Counted from the first letter of the stretch, positions 24,855 to 35,263 are shown. The stretch: 64,000 nt of DNA from Brevirhabdus sp. (GCA_024637315.1 JAGXFH010000034.1:62001-126000); one strand, 5' to 3'. Translations and numbers: made by a program. Notes: generated by a model not told the origin, from the letters alone.

Positions 24855-25901
24855 TTAGCCGCCGTTTTCCGCGATCAGCGCCTTGGCGCGGTCGATCAGG
24901 GCCTGGCCGTCAATGCCGCGCCCATCCATATCAGCGATCCAACGCTCGACAACCGGTGTCGAGGCTTCTTTCCAGGCCGCCACATCATCGGCTCCGATCG
25001 TTACGATGTTGTTGCCCATGCCGACAGCAACCTCACGCGCCGGCGCGTCATAGTCGACCATGGTCCTGGCGGCGAACTCGGCGAATTTGGCGCCGGTGTG
25101 CTCGTCAAGAATGGCGCGCAGATCGTCCGGCAGGCTCTCATAGCTGCCCTTGTTCATCGCCAGCACGAAGACCGCCGTGTAAAGCGCTTCGCCGCCCTCG
25201 AATTCGGTGTGGTTGCCGACAAGTTCAGCCAGTTTCAGCGATGGCGTGACCTCCCACGGGATCACCGCCCCGTCGATCACCCCCTTCGACAGCGATTCCG
25301 GGATCGCCGGAACCGGCATGCCGACAGAGGTGGCGCCCAGCTCCGACAGCAGGTCATTGATGACGCGCGTCGGGCCGCGCAGCTTCATCCCCGCAAGATC
25401 ATCCATCGTCGTAACCGGACGATTGGAGTGGATGACGCCGGGACCGTGAACCCAACCGGCCAGCACCTTGACGTCGCCGTATTCGCTCTCCTGAAAATCC
25501 TCCTCGATCATCTGCTGGAATGCCAGCGCCGTCGCGGCCGCATTGGACATCATGAAGGGCAGTTCGAAGACCTCGGACCGCGGGAAGCGCCCCGGCGTGT
25601 AGCCCGGCAACGTCCAGACGATATCAACGACACCGTCCACCGCCTGATCCATCAACTCGGGCGGCCGCCCGCCCAATGCCATGGCGTCGAAATGCTCGAT
25701 CCTGATCCTCCCGTCCGAAGCTTCCTCGACCTCGGTCGCCCAGGGCCGAAGAATATGCGCCGGCACATTCGCCACCGGCGGCAGGAACTGGTGTAGCCTG
25801 AGCGTGATCTCCTGGGCCAACGCGCCCCCCGATGACAAGCTCAAGCTGGCGACGGCCAGTGCCCCGGCCGCGGCAAAATTCAACAAACAGCGTCTTTGCA
25901 T
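24855..25901 (-). CDS. dctP: TRAP transporter substrate-binding protein (DctP)
   Basis: A 348-residue periplasmic binding protein. The signal peptide begins MQRRCLLNFAAAGALAVAS and ends near ALAQ. The mature protein opens with ITLRLHQFLPP and has the TRAP core blocks DLAGMKLRGP and DGAVIPWEVTPSLKL. The ATG at 25901 follows GGGAGGAAG; an upstream in-frame extension is not signal-like and is rejected. First gene of dctPQM. Fused remnants of an FAH-type hydrolase lie just upstream. Confidence 0.92.
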   Translation of the reverse strand: MQRRCLLNFAAAGALAVASLSLSSGGALAQEITLRLHQFLPPVANVPAHILRPWATEVEEASDGRIRIEHFDAMALGGRPPELMDQAVDGVVDIVWTLPGYTPGRFPRSEVFELPFMMSNAAATALAFQQMIEEDFQESEYGDVKVLAGWVHGPGVIHSNRPVTTMDDLAGMKLRGPTRVINDLLSELGATSVGMPVPAIPESLSKGVIDGAVIPWEVTPSLKLAELVGNHTEFEGGEALYTAVFVLAMNKGSYESLPDDLRAILDEHTGAKFAEFAARTMVDYDAPAREVAVGMGNNIVTIGADDVAAWKEASTPVVERWIADMDGRGIDGQALIDRAKALIAENGG

Positions 25902-26019
25902 AACTTCCTCCCGATTGCCGACCTTCGCGGCGCAGACCGCGGCGGCCGGAGTGATACGAGACAGCCTTCCCAAGCCGACCGCCAATGTAAACAGAAAACC
26001 GCGCGGCAGCGTGCCGCAA

Positions 26020-26127
26020 TTGATGTGAAAGGCTGCCGAGACCTTCGATCGTCACCGCGAAGCTGTCGCCCGACCGAACCGAACCGACCCCGGCGGGTGT
26101 GCCGGTAGAGACCGGTTTTTCCGGCTC
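26020..26127 (-). pseudogene. Remnant of a fumarylacetoacetate-hydrolase-fold gene (C-terminal tail)
   Basis: On the minus strand about 36 residues read PEPEKPVSTGTPAGVG then SGDSFAVTIEGLGSLSH. This is the standard C-terminal motif of FAH-domain hydrolases (TGTPAGVG...GD...IEGLG.L). Upstream residues of the fold are not found in any frame and the frame runs on without a sensible stop, so this is a fragment. It sits immediately before dctP, where such hydrolases often accompany TRAP genes. The bases around it (25902-26271) hold no other gene that I can support. Confidence 0.55.
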
Positions 26128-26271
26128 CGGCCCGAGGTGACCATTCCGGCACCACGGTAGCCCTTGATCTGCCCGGCATCGGCGAGAAGGCCGCACCGCG
26201 CCCGCCGTTGAGGCTTTTCAGGCACCTCAATTTCAAACGTGCCTCGGTCCGGATGGTGCTGACGGCGGTGG

Positions 26272-26856
26272 TCATGTTACCCCAAATTCGGCGCGGTAAA
26301 AGTTCTGCGCGACCTCGATTTCGTGATCGGGCAGCAAGAGTTCCTGGTGTTGCCCGGTGCGTCGGATTGCGGCAAGTCGACCTTGCTGAACTGCATTGCG
26401 GGGCTTCCGGACGTGTCGGCGGGGCAGATCTTCATCAAGGGCCGAGAACGTGACTGGGGCAGAGCCGTCCAAGCGGGGCATAGGCATGGTGTTCCAATTC
26501 TTATGCGCGGTGCCCGCAGTTGAGCGTGACGGGGCTCTGTCGTTCGGGCTGAAGAATGCCGGTCTGCCAAGGGCCGAGACCGAAAAGCGCGTCGCCATCG
26601 ACCGGGCTTGGCATTCGCCAGGACAATGTTGTCGTCGGCGACCCGGCCGCCACGACGCCCTTTCGGGCCCGTTTTGCAGGTTGAAATCGTCGAGCCGATG
26701 GGGTCGGATACCCTCGTCCGGATCAGGCTCGCCGGGCAGGATTTTCACTTTCGGATGGACGGGCAGGCAGGCCCGCGCGAAGGTGAGCGTCCGGAATTCG
26801 GCTTCGATCCGGTCCGCGCTTCGTTGTTTGACAAGGACGCCGAAGAGCGGATGTAA
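26272..26856 (+). pseudogene. Decayed sugar ABC transporter ATP-binding protein (MalK/UgpC type)
   Basis: Three pieces align in order with MalK/UgpC ATPases. Piece 1 (frame 1, about 26281-26445) reads [12 protein letters not shown] and a Walker A region [16 protein letters not shown]. Piece 2 (frame 2, about 26440-26600) reads [10 protein letters not shown] and SFGLKNAGLPRAETEKRV. Piece 3 (frame 1, about 26620-26856) is the C-terminal TOBE part, reading VEIVEPMGSDTLVRIRLAG and FDPVRASLFDKDAEERM, then a stop. A frameshift joins pieces 1 and 2. Between 2 and 3 the ABC signature, Walker B and H-loop are deleted. The gene cannot make a working ATPase. It directly precedes the lyxose locus and probably once served its transporter. 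Confidence 0.8.
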
Positions 26857-26948
26857 AAATACCAAAGCCTACCGCCAAAGTTCAGGCAGACCTTCAAGAG
26901 ACTGTCTCACCCATTTGCAGACCAAGACCAGACCGCCGATAAGGATCC

Positions 26949-27641
26949 ATGATGAAACGCTCCACCGTCAACGCAATCCTCCGCGACAGCGATGCCTTTA
27001 TCCGCTCTTTCAGCTACATCATGCCGCCCTTCGCTTACTGGACGCCGGATCAGCTGAAACAGCACGTGGACAGCGATTCTGCGATGATCCGCGACCATAT
27101 GCTGGGCTGGGATATCACCGATTACGGACAGGGCAAATTCGACGACCTGGGCCTGTTCCTGTTCACCGCCCGCAACGGCAATCAGGCCAATGTGAAAAGC
27201 GGCATGGGGATGCTTTACGCTGAAAAGATCATGATCTCGGGCGAAAACCAGATCAGCCCGATGCATCGCCACAACCTCAAGACCGAGGATATCATCAACA
27301 GGGGCGGCGCGACGCTGGTGCTGGAACTCTTCAAAGCCGATGCCGCGGGCGATGTTGATGAGAACGCGGTGGTCAGCGTATTCACCGACGGTCGACGCCG
27401 CAAGATGGCGGGCGGCGATCTGCTGAAACTTGGCCCCGGCGAGAGCGTCACGCTGGAACCCGATACCTGGCACGCATTCTGGGGCGAGGGCGGGCGCGTG
27501 CTGATCGGCGAGGTTTCGAACGTCAACGACGACCGCACCGACAATGTTTTCCGCGAACCGATCGGGCGCTTCGCGGAAATCGAGGAAGACGAGCCGCCGC
27601 TGCACCTGCTGGTTTCCGACTACGACAGATGGCTCGGCTGA
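26949..27641 (+). CDS. D-lyxose ketol-isomerase-like cupin
   Basis: A 230-residue cupin of the D-lyxose isomerase family (formerly DUF1498). Metal-ligand segments are visible as SPMHRHNLKTEDIINRGGATLVLEL and DTWHAFWGEGGRVLIGEVSNVNDD. Family members interconvert D-lyxose and D-xylulose, or D-mannose and D-fructose. First intact gene of a four-gene sugar operon, next to a ruined ABC transporter gene. D-xylulose made here could feed XylB encoded at 38.6 kb; that connection is inference. Confidence 0.85.
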   Translation: MMKRSTVNAILRDSDAFIRSFSYIMPPFAYWTPDQLKQHVDSDSAMIRDHMLGWDITDYGQGKFDDLGLFLFTARNGNQANVKSGMGMLYAEKIMISGENQISPMHRHNLKTEDIINRGGATLVLELFKADAAGDVDENAVVSVFTDGRRRKMAGGDLLKLGPGESVTLEPDTWHAFWGEGGRVLIGEVSNVNDDRTDNVFREPIGRFAEIEEDEPPLHLLVSDYDRWLG

Positions 27642-27662
27642 CCCGGGCAAAGGAGAACCTAC

Positions 27663-28418
27663 ATGACTGATTTTTCCTACCAGCTTTACAGTTCACGCAA
27701 TTTCGGCCCGCTGCCGAAGACTCTGAGAATGCTGGGCGAACTGGGGTACAGCCAGGTGGAAGGCTATGGCGAACTGTTCGCTGATCCCAAGAGGGTCGAC
27801 ACGCTGCGTGCCAATCTGGAGGATACCGGGCTGGTTATGCCGACCGGCCATTTCGGTCTGGAAATGGTTCGCGACAGGCCGCGAGACGTACTGGAAATCG
27901 GCAGGGCCTTTGGAATGAAAGCGATCTTCGTCCCCGCGATCGGTCCGGAAGAGCGTCGGAAGGATGCCAACGGATGGGCCGCCTTTGGCCGGGATCTGGC
28001 CGAGATCGGCAAGCCCTACCGAGATGCCGGGCTGACATTCGGCTGGCATAACCATGATTTCGAATTCGCCGATCTGGGAGGAGCGGACAAGCCGCTCGAC
28101 CTGATCCTGCAGGGCGCGGACGATCTTGCGCTTGAACTTGACGTTGCCTGGGTGCAGGTCGGCGGCGAAGACCCGATGCAGTGGATCGAGAAATACGCCG
28201 ACCGGATCATCGCCGCCCATATCAAGGACATCGCGGCCAAGGGCGAGGCAGAAGACGAGGATGGGTGGGCCGATGTCGGTCACGGCATCATGGACTGGGC
28301 AGCGATCATGGGCGCGCTGGAACAGACCGGAGCGCAGTTTTTCGTCATCGAGCACGACAACCCCAAGGATGACCGACGCTTCGCCCGCCGGTCGATCGAG
28401 GCCGCCCGGGAATTCTGA
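27663..28418 (+). CDS. Sugar phosphate isomerase/epimerase family TIM-barrel protein
   Basis: A 251-residue xylose-isomerase-like TIM barrel (AP endonuclease family 2 superfamily). Metal-binding segments include FGWHNHDFEF, LELDVAWVQVGG, AAHIKDIA and VGHGIMDW, followed by FVIEHDNP. This is a common partner of Gfo/Idh/MocA dehydrogenases in sugar and inositol catabolism. The ribosome site AAGGAG is clear, and the gene is 21 bases after the lyxose isomerase gene. Confidence 0.85.
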   Translation: MTDFSYQLYSSRNFGPLPKTLRMLGELGYSQVEGYGELFADPKRVDTLRANLEDTGLVMPTGHFGLEMVRDRPRDVLEIGRAFGMKAIFVPAIGPEERRKDANGWAAFGRDLAEIGKPYRDAGLTFGWHNHDFEFADLGGADKPLDLILQGADDLALELDVAWVQVGGEDPMQWIEKYADRIIAAHIKDIAAKGEAEDEDGWADVGHGIMDWAAIMGALEQTGAQFFVIEHDNPKDDRRFARRSIEAAREF

Positions 28419-28447
28419 TCCGAAACGGATCGAAAGGAGAGACAGAC

Positions 28448-29584
28448 ATGAAGAAGCTGGGTGTCGGCATCATCGGATGCGGCAATATCTCGGGTGCCTA
28501 TCTGGGTCTCGCGCCAATGTTCAGGGCCATCGAGGTCCGCGCCGTTGCGGATGTGAACATGGCGGCGGCACATGCGCGGGCCGACGACTTCAAGGTGCGC
28601 GCGGAAACCGTCGATGACCTGCTGGCGGCCGAGGATATAGGCATCATCGTCAACCTGACGATCCCGAACGCCCATTTCGAGGTGAGCAAGCGGGTGCTGG
28701 AGGCGGGCAAGCACGTTTATTCCGAGAAGCCTTTCGTGTTGTCAGTGGCGGAGGGCGAGGCGTTGCGCCGGATCGCCGACGAAAAGGGTCTGCGCGTCGG
28801 AGCCGCTCCCGACACATGGATGGGCGGCGCACATCAGGACGCGCGGGCGGCGCTGGACGCCGGGCGGATCGGCACCGTCACCTGCGGCACCGCCCATGTG
28901 ATGAGCCACGGTGCCGAAAGTTGGCACCCGAACCCCGATTTCTTCTATGAATCCGGTGGCGGACCGATGCTGGATCTTGGCCCGTATTACCTCAACAACC
29001 TGATTCAGTTTCTTGGCCCGGTTGAGAAGGTCGCGGCGCTCACCTCTACCCCGCTGAAGACCCGGTCGATCGGGTCTGGCGCGCGCGAGGGCGAAACCGT
29101 TCCGGTCCTGACCGCCACCAACATCCATGCCTTGCTGCAATTCAGGACCGGCGCGACGATCACGCTTTCGACCAGTTGGGACGTCTGGAAACACCGCCAC
29201 TCCAATATGGAGCTGTACGGCACCGAGGGCAGCCTGTTCGTACCCGATCCCAACTTCTTCGGCGGCAAGGTTGAAATCGCGACCCCTGGCGGCGAGATAG
29301 AGGACTTGGGGCGGACCGATCACCCCTTTGGCATCGCCAATCAGGAGAACCGCGACACCGGAGAGATGCAGGCGAACTACCGGACCGCCGGTCTTGCCGA
29401 CATGGCACAGTCGATCATCGAAGGCCGGCCGCATCGCTGCTCGCTCGAGATGTCGCTGCATGCCGTCGATGTGATGACCTCGATATTGAAGTCAGGCGAA
29501 ACCGACAGCTTCGTCACGCTGACCACAACCTGTGAACGTCCCGCCCCGCTGGGGCCGGACGAGGCGCGGCAACTGATCGAATAA
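28448..29584 (+). CDS. Gfo/Idh/MocA-family sugar dehydrogenase
   Basis: A 378-residue NAD(P)-dependent oxidoreductase. The Rossmann motif is VGIIGCGNISGAYL, the EKP motif is HVYSEKPFVLSV, and the C-terminal alpha/beta domain follows with YESGGGPMLDLGPYYLNNLIQFLGPV. The family oxidises sugars or sugar derivatives at a ring carbon. Downstream of the TIM-barrel isomerase with GAAAGGAGAGA as ribosome site. Confidence 0.88.
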   Translation: MKKLGVGIIGCGNISGAYLGLAPMFRAIEVRAVADVNMAAAHARADDFKVRAETVDDLLAAEDIGIIVNLTIPNAHFEVSKRVLEAGKHVYSEKPFVLSVAEGEALRRIADEKGLRVGAAPDTWMGGAHQDARAALDAGRIGTVTCGTAHVMSHGAESWHPNPDFFYESGGGPMLDLGPYYLNNLIQFLGPVEKVAALTSTPLKTRSIGSGAREGETVPVLTATNIHALLQFRTGATITLSTSWDVWKHRHSNMELYGTEGSLFVPDPNFFGGKVEIATPGGEIEDLGRTDHPFGIANQENRDTGEMQANYRTAGLADMAQSIIEGRPHRCSLEMSLHAVDVMTSILKSGETDSFVTLTTTCERPAPLGPDEARQLIE

Positions 29585-29636
29585 CGACACGGAACTGCGC
29601 CCGTTTGCGGGAGTGCACAAAAAGATGGAGCAGGAA

Positions 29637-30668
<1,032 letters not shown>

Positions 30669-30690
30669 CCGGGACTGCGCGCGGACCGTT

Positions 30691-31006
30691 CTGCAGACCG
30701 TTCGGTCGATCGTGGCGCCGGACTGGACGCCTGACGGTGGGGCCGAGACCCGGCTGACCGACGGATTCGAACATACCGACGGGCCGGATTTCACCCCGGA
30801 CGAGCGCTGGAACCGGTTTCCGCATCCGTCGCCGTAGGGGCGATACGTGGTTTATCCGAGCTGCACAGCCGGACCCAGGGGCATCAGCCGCGGGTGGTCC
30901 GGTGCGGAAATAGCTTGACGTCTTTGGCGGACAAGGCACGATGAACGTGCCGAACTGGTCGCCCTACGGTGCACGCTTTGCCTTTGTCCGATATGCCCGA
31001 TACTGA
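30691..31006 (+). pseudogene. Remnant of a TolB/PD40 beta-propeller gene
   Basis: Two pieces in different frames match the PD40/TolB propeller. The first (about 30691-30815) reads APDWTPDG and TRLTDGFEHTDGPDFTPDERW. The second (about 30929-31003) reads GQGTMNVPNWSPYGARFAFVRY and ends in a TGA at 31004-31006. The intervening residues are scrambled by frameshifts, and the N-terminal half is gone. TolB-like propellers often end sugar operons containing Gfo/Idh/MocA and TIM-barrel genes, so this was probably the last gene of the upstream operon. Confidence 0.65.
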
Positions 31007-31094
31007 GCTTTCAACACCCAGCGCCTGCGGAGCAACAGATCTGTGGCGCCGCGCTTTGACCCGTCGCGGTGCCTCCGGCAGAGATACTTTATGG

Positions 31095-32423
31095 ATGGTG
31101 ATGCGGCGGATGGTCGTCGGGTTGGCGACGGTTCTGGTCAGCCATTCCGCCGGCGCAGGCGACCTGCCGGCGCCAGTGACGGATGATCTTTATCGGCCGG
31201 TGGCCCCGGCAGAGGCGGAACTTGGTCATTTGCTGTTCTGGGATCCCATCCTGTCGGGCAATCGCAACATATCCTGCGCCACCTGCCATCATCCGCGCTT
31301 TGGCACCTCGGACGGGCTTTCGCTGGGGCTGGGTGAGGGCGGCACCGGACTGGGGCCGGACCGGGTCACGGACCCCGCAAACCTACCCGAGCAGCGCATC
31401 CCGCGGAATGCGACAGCGCTTTTCAATCTGGGGGCGACGGAGTTCGGGGTGATGTTCCACGATGGCCGGATCGAGGCCGATCCCGCCCGCGCCTCGGGTC
31501 TGCGGACGCCGCTGGAAGAGGACATGATGCTGGGTTTTGACAATGTGCTGTCGGCGCAGACCATGTTTCCGGTTCTCAGCCCTGATGAGATGGCGGGCCA
31601 TTATGCCGAGAACGACGTGGCCAAGGCGGTGCGTCAAGGGCGCCTGACGGGGCCGGGTGGAGCCTGGGATATCATTGCCAACCGGGTCGCCGCGATCCCG
31701 AAATACCGGGCGATGTTCAAGGCGGTCTATCCAGAGGTCGCGGCAGGCAGGCCCATCAGCTTCACTGATATCTCGAATGCGGTCGCGGCATTTGTCGGGT
31801 TCGAATGGCGCTCTGACGAGAGCAGCTTTGACGCGCACTTGCGCAAAGAGGCAGCGCTGGACGGGCCGGCACTCGCCGGGATGGGGCTGTTCTATGGCAG
31901 CGCCGGATGTTCGGGCTGCCATTCCGGCCCATTCCTGACCGATCACGATTTTCACGCCATGGGTGTGCCGCAGATCGGGCCTGGCAAGTCCGAACGATTC
32001 GAGAGCCATGCCCGCGATATCGGACGGATGCGGGTAACCGGGCGGGCAGAGGACGCCTTTGCCTTCCGCACACCATCTTTGCGAAATGTCGCCGCCACCG
32101 CACCTTACGGCCATGACGGCGCCTATGCGACCTTGCCGGGATTTCTTGCGGCGCATGGTGATGCCGAGGCGGCACTGGCGGATTATGACCGGCATCAGGC
32201 GGTGCTGGCACCTCTCGAGGACGTCGCGGATTGGCGGGTGCTGGACGATCCGGCCGAGACCGCCAAAATCCTTGCCGCGGCAGTGCCGGCCGCCAAGCCT
32301 TTGAGCAAGGCCGAGATTGCCGCGCTTGTCGCTTTCCTCGACGCGCTGTCAGACCCCGTGGCCCTCAAGGGACGCCTTGGCAGTCCCGCGAGTGTGCCAA
32401 GCGGCTTGCCGATCGACCGCTAG
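31095..32423 (+). CDS. Diheme cytochrome c peroxidase / MauG-family protein
   Basis: A 442-residue periplasmic protein with two heme sites, C61-A-T-C-H65 and C272-S-G-C-H276, in the CcpA/MauG arrangement. Other family blocks are LGHLLFWDPILSGN, RNATALFNLG, FRTPSLRNVAATAPYGHDGAY and ALVAFLDAL. A signal peptide is predicted from the chosen ATG (31095) or an ATG two codons later; the open frame extends to 30969 but that part overlaps the TolB remnant. Family members reduce peroxide or oxidise protein residues. It converges with an ASPIC/UnbV gene with no spacer. Confidence 0.85.
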   Translation: MVMRRMVVGLATVLVSHSAGAGDLPAPVTDDLYRPVAPAEAELGHLLFWDPILSGNRNISCATCHHPRFGTSDGLSLGLGEGGTGLGPDRVTDPANLPEQRIPRNATALFNLGATEFGVMFHDGRIEADPARASGLRTPLEEDMMLGFDNVLSAQTMFPVLSPDEMAGHYAENDVAKAVRQGRLTGPGGAWDIIANRVAAIPKYRAMFKAVYPEVAAGRPISFTDISNAVAAFVGFEWRSDESSFDAHLRKEAALDGPALAGMGLFYGSAGCSGCHSGPFLTDHDFHAMGVPQIGPGKSERFESHARDIGRMRVTGRAEDAFAFRTPSLRNVAATAPYGHDGAYATLPGFLAAHGDAEAALADYDRHQAVLAPLEDVADWRVLDDPAETAKILAAAVPAAKPLSKAEIAALVAFLDALSDPVALKGRLGSPASVPSGLPIDR

Positions 32424-33962
32424 CTACTCGGCCTGAATCACGTCGATACCGCCAAGCGGGAGGCGCCACAGATCGGCGTGGTTGTTGGCGGGCAGGGTGA
32501 TCCAGTCGGACGCCGTGCCATCCGGCCAGAGCACGCGAACCTCGGCAATCGGATCGGTGCCCAGCCCGAAATGGACCGGCCCGGCCTGACCGCCTGCATG
32601 GCCGCCACCGACAGTCACTTCCCTGGTCCGGATGCCGCCCTTGAGATCGCGCAGTTCGATCCAGCCGCCGATGGCGAAGGTGTTGGGCCGATCCTGCCGG
32701 ATCGCCAGCTTCAGCCAGTTCCCGGTATCGGGCGTGCCGTTCTGATACAACTCCATCGGCGCGCGGCGGTTGACCACGACCAGATCCAGCCGTCCGTCGT
32801 TGTCGAAATCGGCCAGGGCTGCCCCGCGCGCGCGGTCCGTCGTGGCGACGCCGGCGATGTCGGCCATTTCGCGGAAAGTGCCGTCGGCTTGCTGCATCAG
32901 CAGGTTGTTGGGATCTTGCATCGCATTCGACGGCATCTGGTCGACATTCCCCTTGGCGATGAAAAGATCCGCTCGCCCGTCATTGTCGACATCGCCGAAC
33001 TCGGCATGCCAGCCGGTCGAAGGCCGACCGTCATCGCCGATGAAGGGACGCTGTGCATAGGTGCCCATGGTGAACGGGGCCGCGGCAAAGCCGGTTTGCG
33101 TCGACAGCTGCATCAGTTGATCCGCCATCGAGGTCAGCACGATGTCAGGGCGTCCGTCGTCGGTGATGTCCTGACTGGCGATGCCCATGCCCCAGATCGA
33201 GATCGGCAACCAACCGTCTTCCTGACCCAGAAAGCGGCGTTCGTCCGGTCGGTACATCTGCTCTGATCCTCCGACGACATAGTAATGCCGGTCGTTGGAA
33301 ATCCGCAGGTCAGCGGTGCCGCGCCGGGACCAGTCTGAAAACAGCATCGATAGCGCACAGAAGCCCGGTTCCAGACCCAAGGGCGCCGCGTAGCCTTCGC
33401 CGACTGGCCGGTACAGCTCGTTGACGTCGCAGGCGCCAAACGGTCCGTCGGGGTTGCCGCGGTCGACATAATTGCCGATTGCCAGGGTCGGCCAGTCATT
33501 GCCAGTTTCCCAAGTCGCGCTGAAAGCGGTGGTCCAGCGATCCGGCGCGGCAAGGCCCCAGGTCTCGTCGGCCCGTTCGAAGAGACAGCCACCAAGGCCC
33601 CGGTAAAGGTGATTGACGCCGACCCTGAGCACCGCAAGGTCCATCAGCCCGTCATTGTCGATGTCCAGCGGATAGGCTCCGGTGACGCCGGTCAGAGGGG
33701 GAAACCCTGCATCCTGGAACCGCCAGCCGGTCGGGTCGATCAGGTTTTCGTAGAGCCGTGCCGGAGTCTCGCCGCCCGCAGCGAAGATGTCGGGAAAGGC
33801 GTCGCCGTTGCAGTCGAAAACGGCCACACCGCCGCCGACGAAATGCTCCCACCCGCCGTCATAGACATGCGGCGCCGGCAGGGCGTCCGAGCGGTCGATG
33901 AACAACGGATCGGACAGGGCAAGGCCGGGCCAGAGGCAGAGAAACAGCAGGGCCCGGATCAT
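32424..33962 (-). CDS. Secreted FG-GAP repeat protein with ASPIC/UnbV domain (CRTAC1-like)
   Basis: A 512-residue exported protein (signal peptide MIRALLFLCLWPGLALS). At least five calcium-type FG-GAP/VCBS loops are visible: DCNGDAFPDIF, DIDNDGLMDLAV, DITDDGRPDIVL, DVDNDGRADLFI and DFDNDGRLDLVV. A C-terminal ASPIC/UnbV domain follows (VTVGGGHAGGQAGPVHFGLG and VRVLWPDGTASDW). It should fold as a beta-propeller outside the cytoplasm. Its start overlaps the end of the ROK regulator gene by 4 bases, so the two are co-transcribed. UnbV-domain and MauG-type proteins are known to cluster elsewhere; function unknown. Confidence 0.82.
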   Translation of the reverse strand: MIRALLFLCLWPGLALSDPLFIDRSDALPAPHVYDGGWEHFVGGGVAVFDCNGDAFPDIFAAGGETPARLYENLIDPTGWRFQDAGFPPLTGVTGAYPLDIDNDGLMDLAVLRVGVNHLYRGLGGCLFERADETWGLAAPDRWTTAFSATWETGNDWPTLAIGNYVDRGNPDGPFGACDVNELYRPVGEGYAAPLGLEPGFCALSMLFSDWSRRGTADLRISNDRHYYVVGGSEQMYRPDERRFLGQEDGWLPISIWGMGIASQDITDDGRPDIVLTSMADQLMQLSTQTGFAAAPFTMGTYAQRPFIGDDGRPSTGWHAEFGDVDNDGRADLFIAKGNVDQMPSNAMQDPNNLLMQQADGTFREMADIAGVATTDRARGAALADFDNDGRLDLVVVNRRAPMELYQNGTPDTGNWLKLAIRQDRPNTFAIGGWIELRDLKGGIRTREVTVGGGHAGGQAGPVHFGLGTDPIAEVRVLWPDGTASDWITLPANNHADLWRLPLGGIDVIQAE

Positions 33963-35242
33963 GCCGCACTGGCGGCGTCGGCGCCGACCGCCACGTTCGT
34001 TGCCTGTTCCAGCGCCAGCGCGGCCGCGCCCTGGGCCCAGAGCAGATCTCCCCAGGCGTGGATCTCGATCTTCGGCGGCGGGCGGCCCGTCTGCAATGTC
34101 AGGTTGGACATCTCGGTCAGCACCTCTTCGGCATAAAGATAATCATAGCGCAGCCGTTCGCCGGACAAAAGGATCAGCGACGGGTCGAAGACGTTGACGA
34201 TGTTGGCCAACCCCAGCGCCAGGTAACGTCCAGCGCGGTGGAAGATCGCCCGGGCGGCTTCGTTTCCGGCCTTGGCGTGGTCGTAAAGGCTTTCCAGCAG
34301 CACATGCGGGTCGGTCAATCCGCGATTGCCCCAGTTGAGCGCCGTCGATGCCTCTCGCACCAGCGCGTAATCGGCGACATAGGCCTCCAGGCAGCCGCGC
34401 TGGCCGCAGCGGCAAAGCGCACCGTCGAGCTGCACCTTGGTGTGACCAAGTTCGGTCCCCAGGCCGCGCGCACCGCGATACAGCCGGTGGTTCAGGACCA
34501 GTCCCATTCCGACACCATGCTCGATGGTGACGCTGGCGAAATCCGACAGGCCGCGCCCGGCCCCGAACCACAGTTCCGCAAGCGTGACCATGTTGGCGTC
34601 GTTGTCGATTGTTACCGGTCGGCCGATCCGGTCCTGGAAGATCGCGCGCAGCGGCAGGTCGCGCTCGCGGATCAGCGGCGACCACGGCACCATACCGGAC
34701 TCGTGATCGACAAAGCCGGGCAGACAAAGCCCGACCACTCTGATATCGGAAAGGGTCAAGCCGGACGGTCGCAAGGCATCGTACAAAACCGCTTCCGCGG
34801 CGGCGATCAGCTTGTCAAAGTCGTGCTGCAACGCGTCACTTCGGACGCTGGCCTGCCCGATCCGGTTGCCGGCGAAATCCAGGATGACAGCCGAATGGGC
34901 ATGGTCCGACAGCTTGATCCCGACGGCGAATCCGGCCTCTGGCCGAATCCCGAGCGCCACAGGCGGACGGCCGCGACTGGCATCGCCTTCGCGGCGCGGG
35001 GCATCTGATTCGCGAAGCAGCCCGGCTTCGATCAGTTCGGCGGTCAGCGCGGTCACCGATCCGGGGCTGATCGCCAGTTGCCTGGCAACATCGACGCGCG
35101 GTATGGTTCCCGCAGCGCGGACACATTCGAAGACCTGCTGCTTGAGGGTTCGTCCCGACACCGGAGCGGCAGGCATCAACGGGCCGCATCCCGACGTCGC
35201 TTTGGGATAATCCGGTTCTGGATGCGCCTCTGGCAAACTCAA
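33959..35242 (-). CDS. xylR: ROK-family transcriptional regulator (XylR-type repressor)
   Basis: A 427-residue protein with an N-terminal winged helix-turn-helix (RVDVARQLAISPGSVTALTAELIEAGLL) and a ROK sugar-kinase-like domain. The latter has the zinc motif CRCGQRGCLEAY, the GTELGHTKV segment and TIDNDANMVTLAELW. It diverges from xylF and by analogy represses the xylose genes until xylose binds. The TTG at 35242 follows GGAG at long spacing and touches operator 1; a later ATG at 35176 (MPAAPVSGRTLKQQV) is an alternative. Target and ligand are inferred from context. Confidence 0.82.
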   Translation of the reverse strand: MSLPEAHPEPDYPKATSGCGPLMPAAPVSGRTLKQQVFECVRAAGTIPRVDVARQLAISPGSVTALTAELIEAGLLRESDAPRREGDASRGRPPVALGIRPEAGFAVGIKLSDHAHSAVILDFAGNRIGQASVRSDALQHDFDKLIAAAEAVLYDALRPSGLTLSDIRVVGLCLPGFVDHESGMVPWSPLIRERDLPLRAIFQDRIGRPVTIDNDANMVTLAELWFGAGRGLSDFASVTIEHGVGMGLVLNHRLYRGARGLGTELGHTKVQLDGALCRCGQRGCLEAYVADYALVREASTALNWGNRGLTDPHVLLESLYDHAKAGNEAARAIFHRAGRYLALGLANIVNVFDPSLILLSGERLRYDYLYAEEVLTEMSNLTLQTGRPPPKIEIHAWGDLLWAQGAAALALEQATNVAVGADAASAA

Positions 35243-35263
35243 TTAATTCAATCTCCGAATTAA
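35243..35263. promoter_or_regulatory. Candidate xyl repressor operator 1
   Basis: TTAATTC (35243-35249) and GAATTAA (35257-35263) form a perfect inverted repeat with a 7-base spacer, immediately upstream of the ROK gene start. The same geometry recurs at 35357-35381 before xylF. Probably autoregulatory. Confidence 0.55.
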
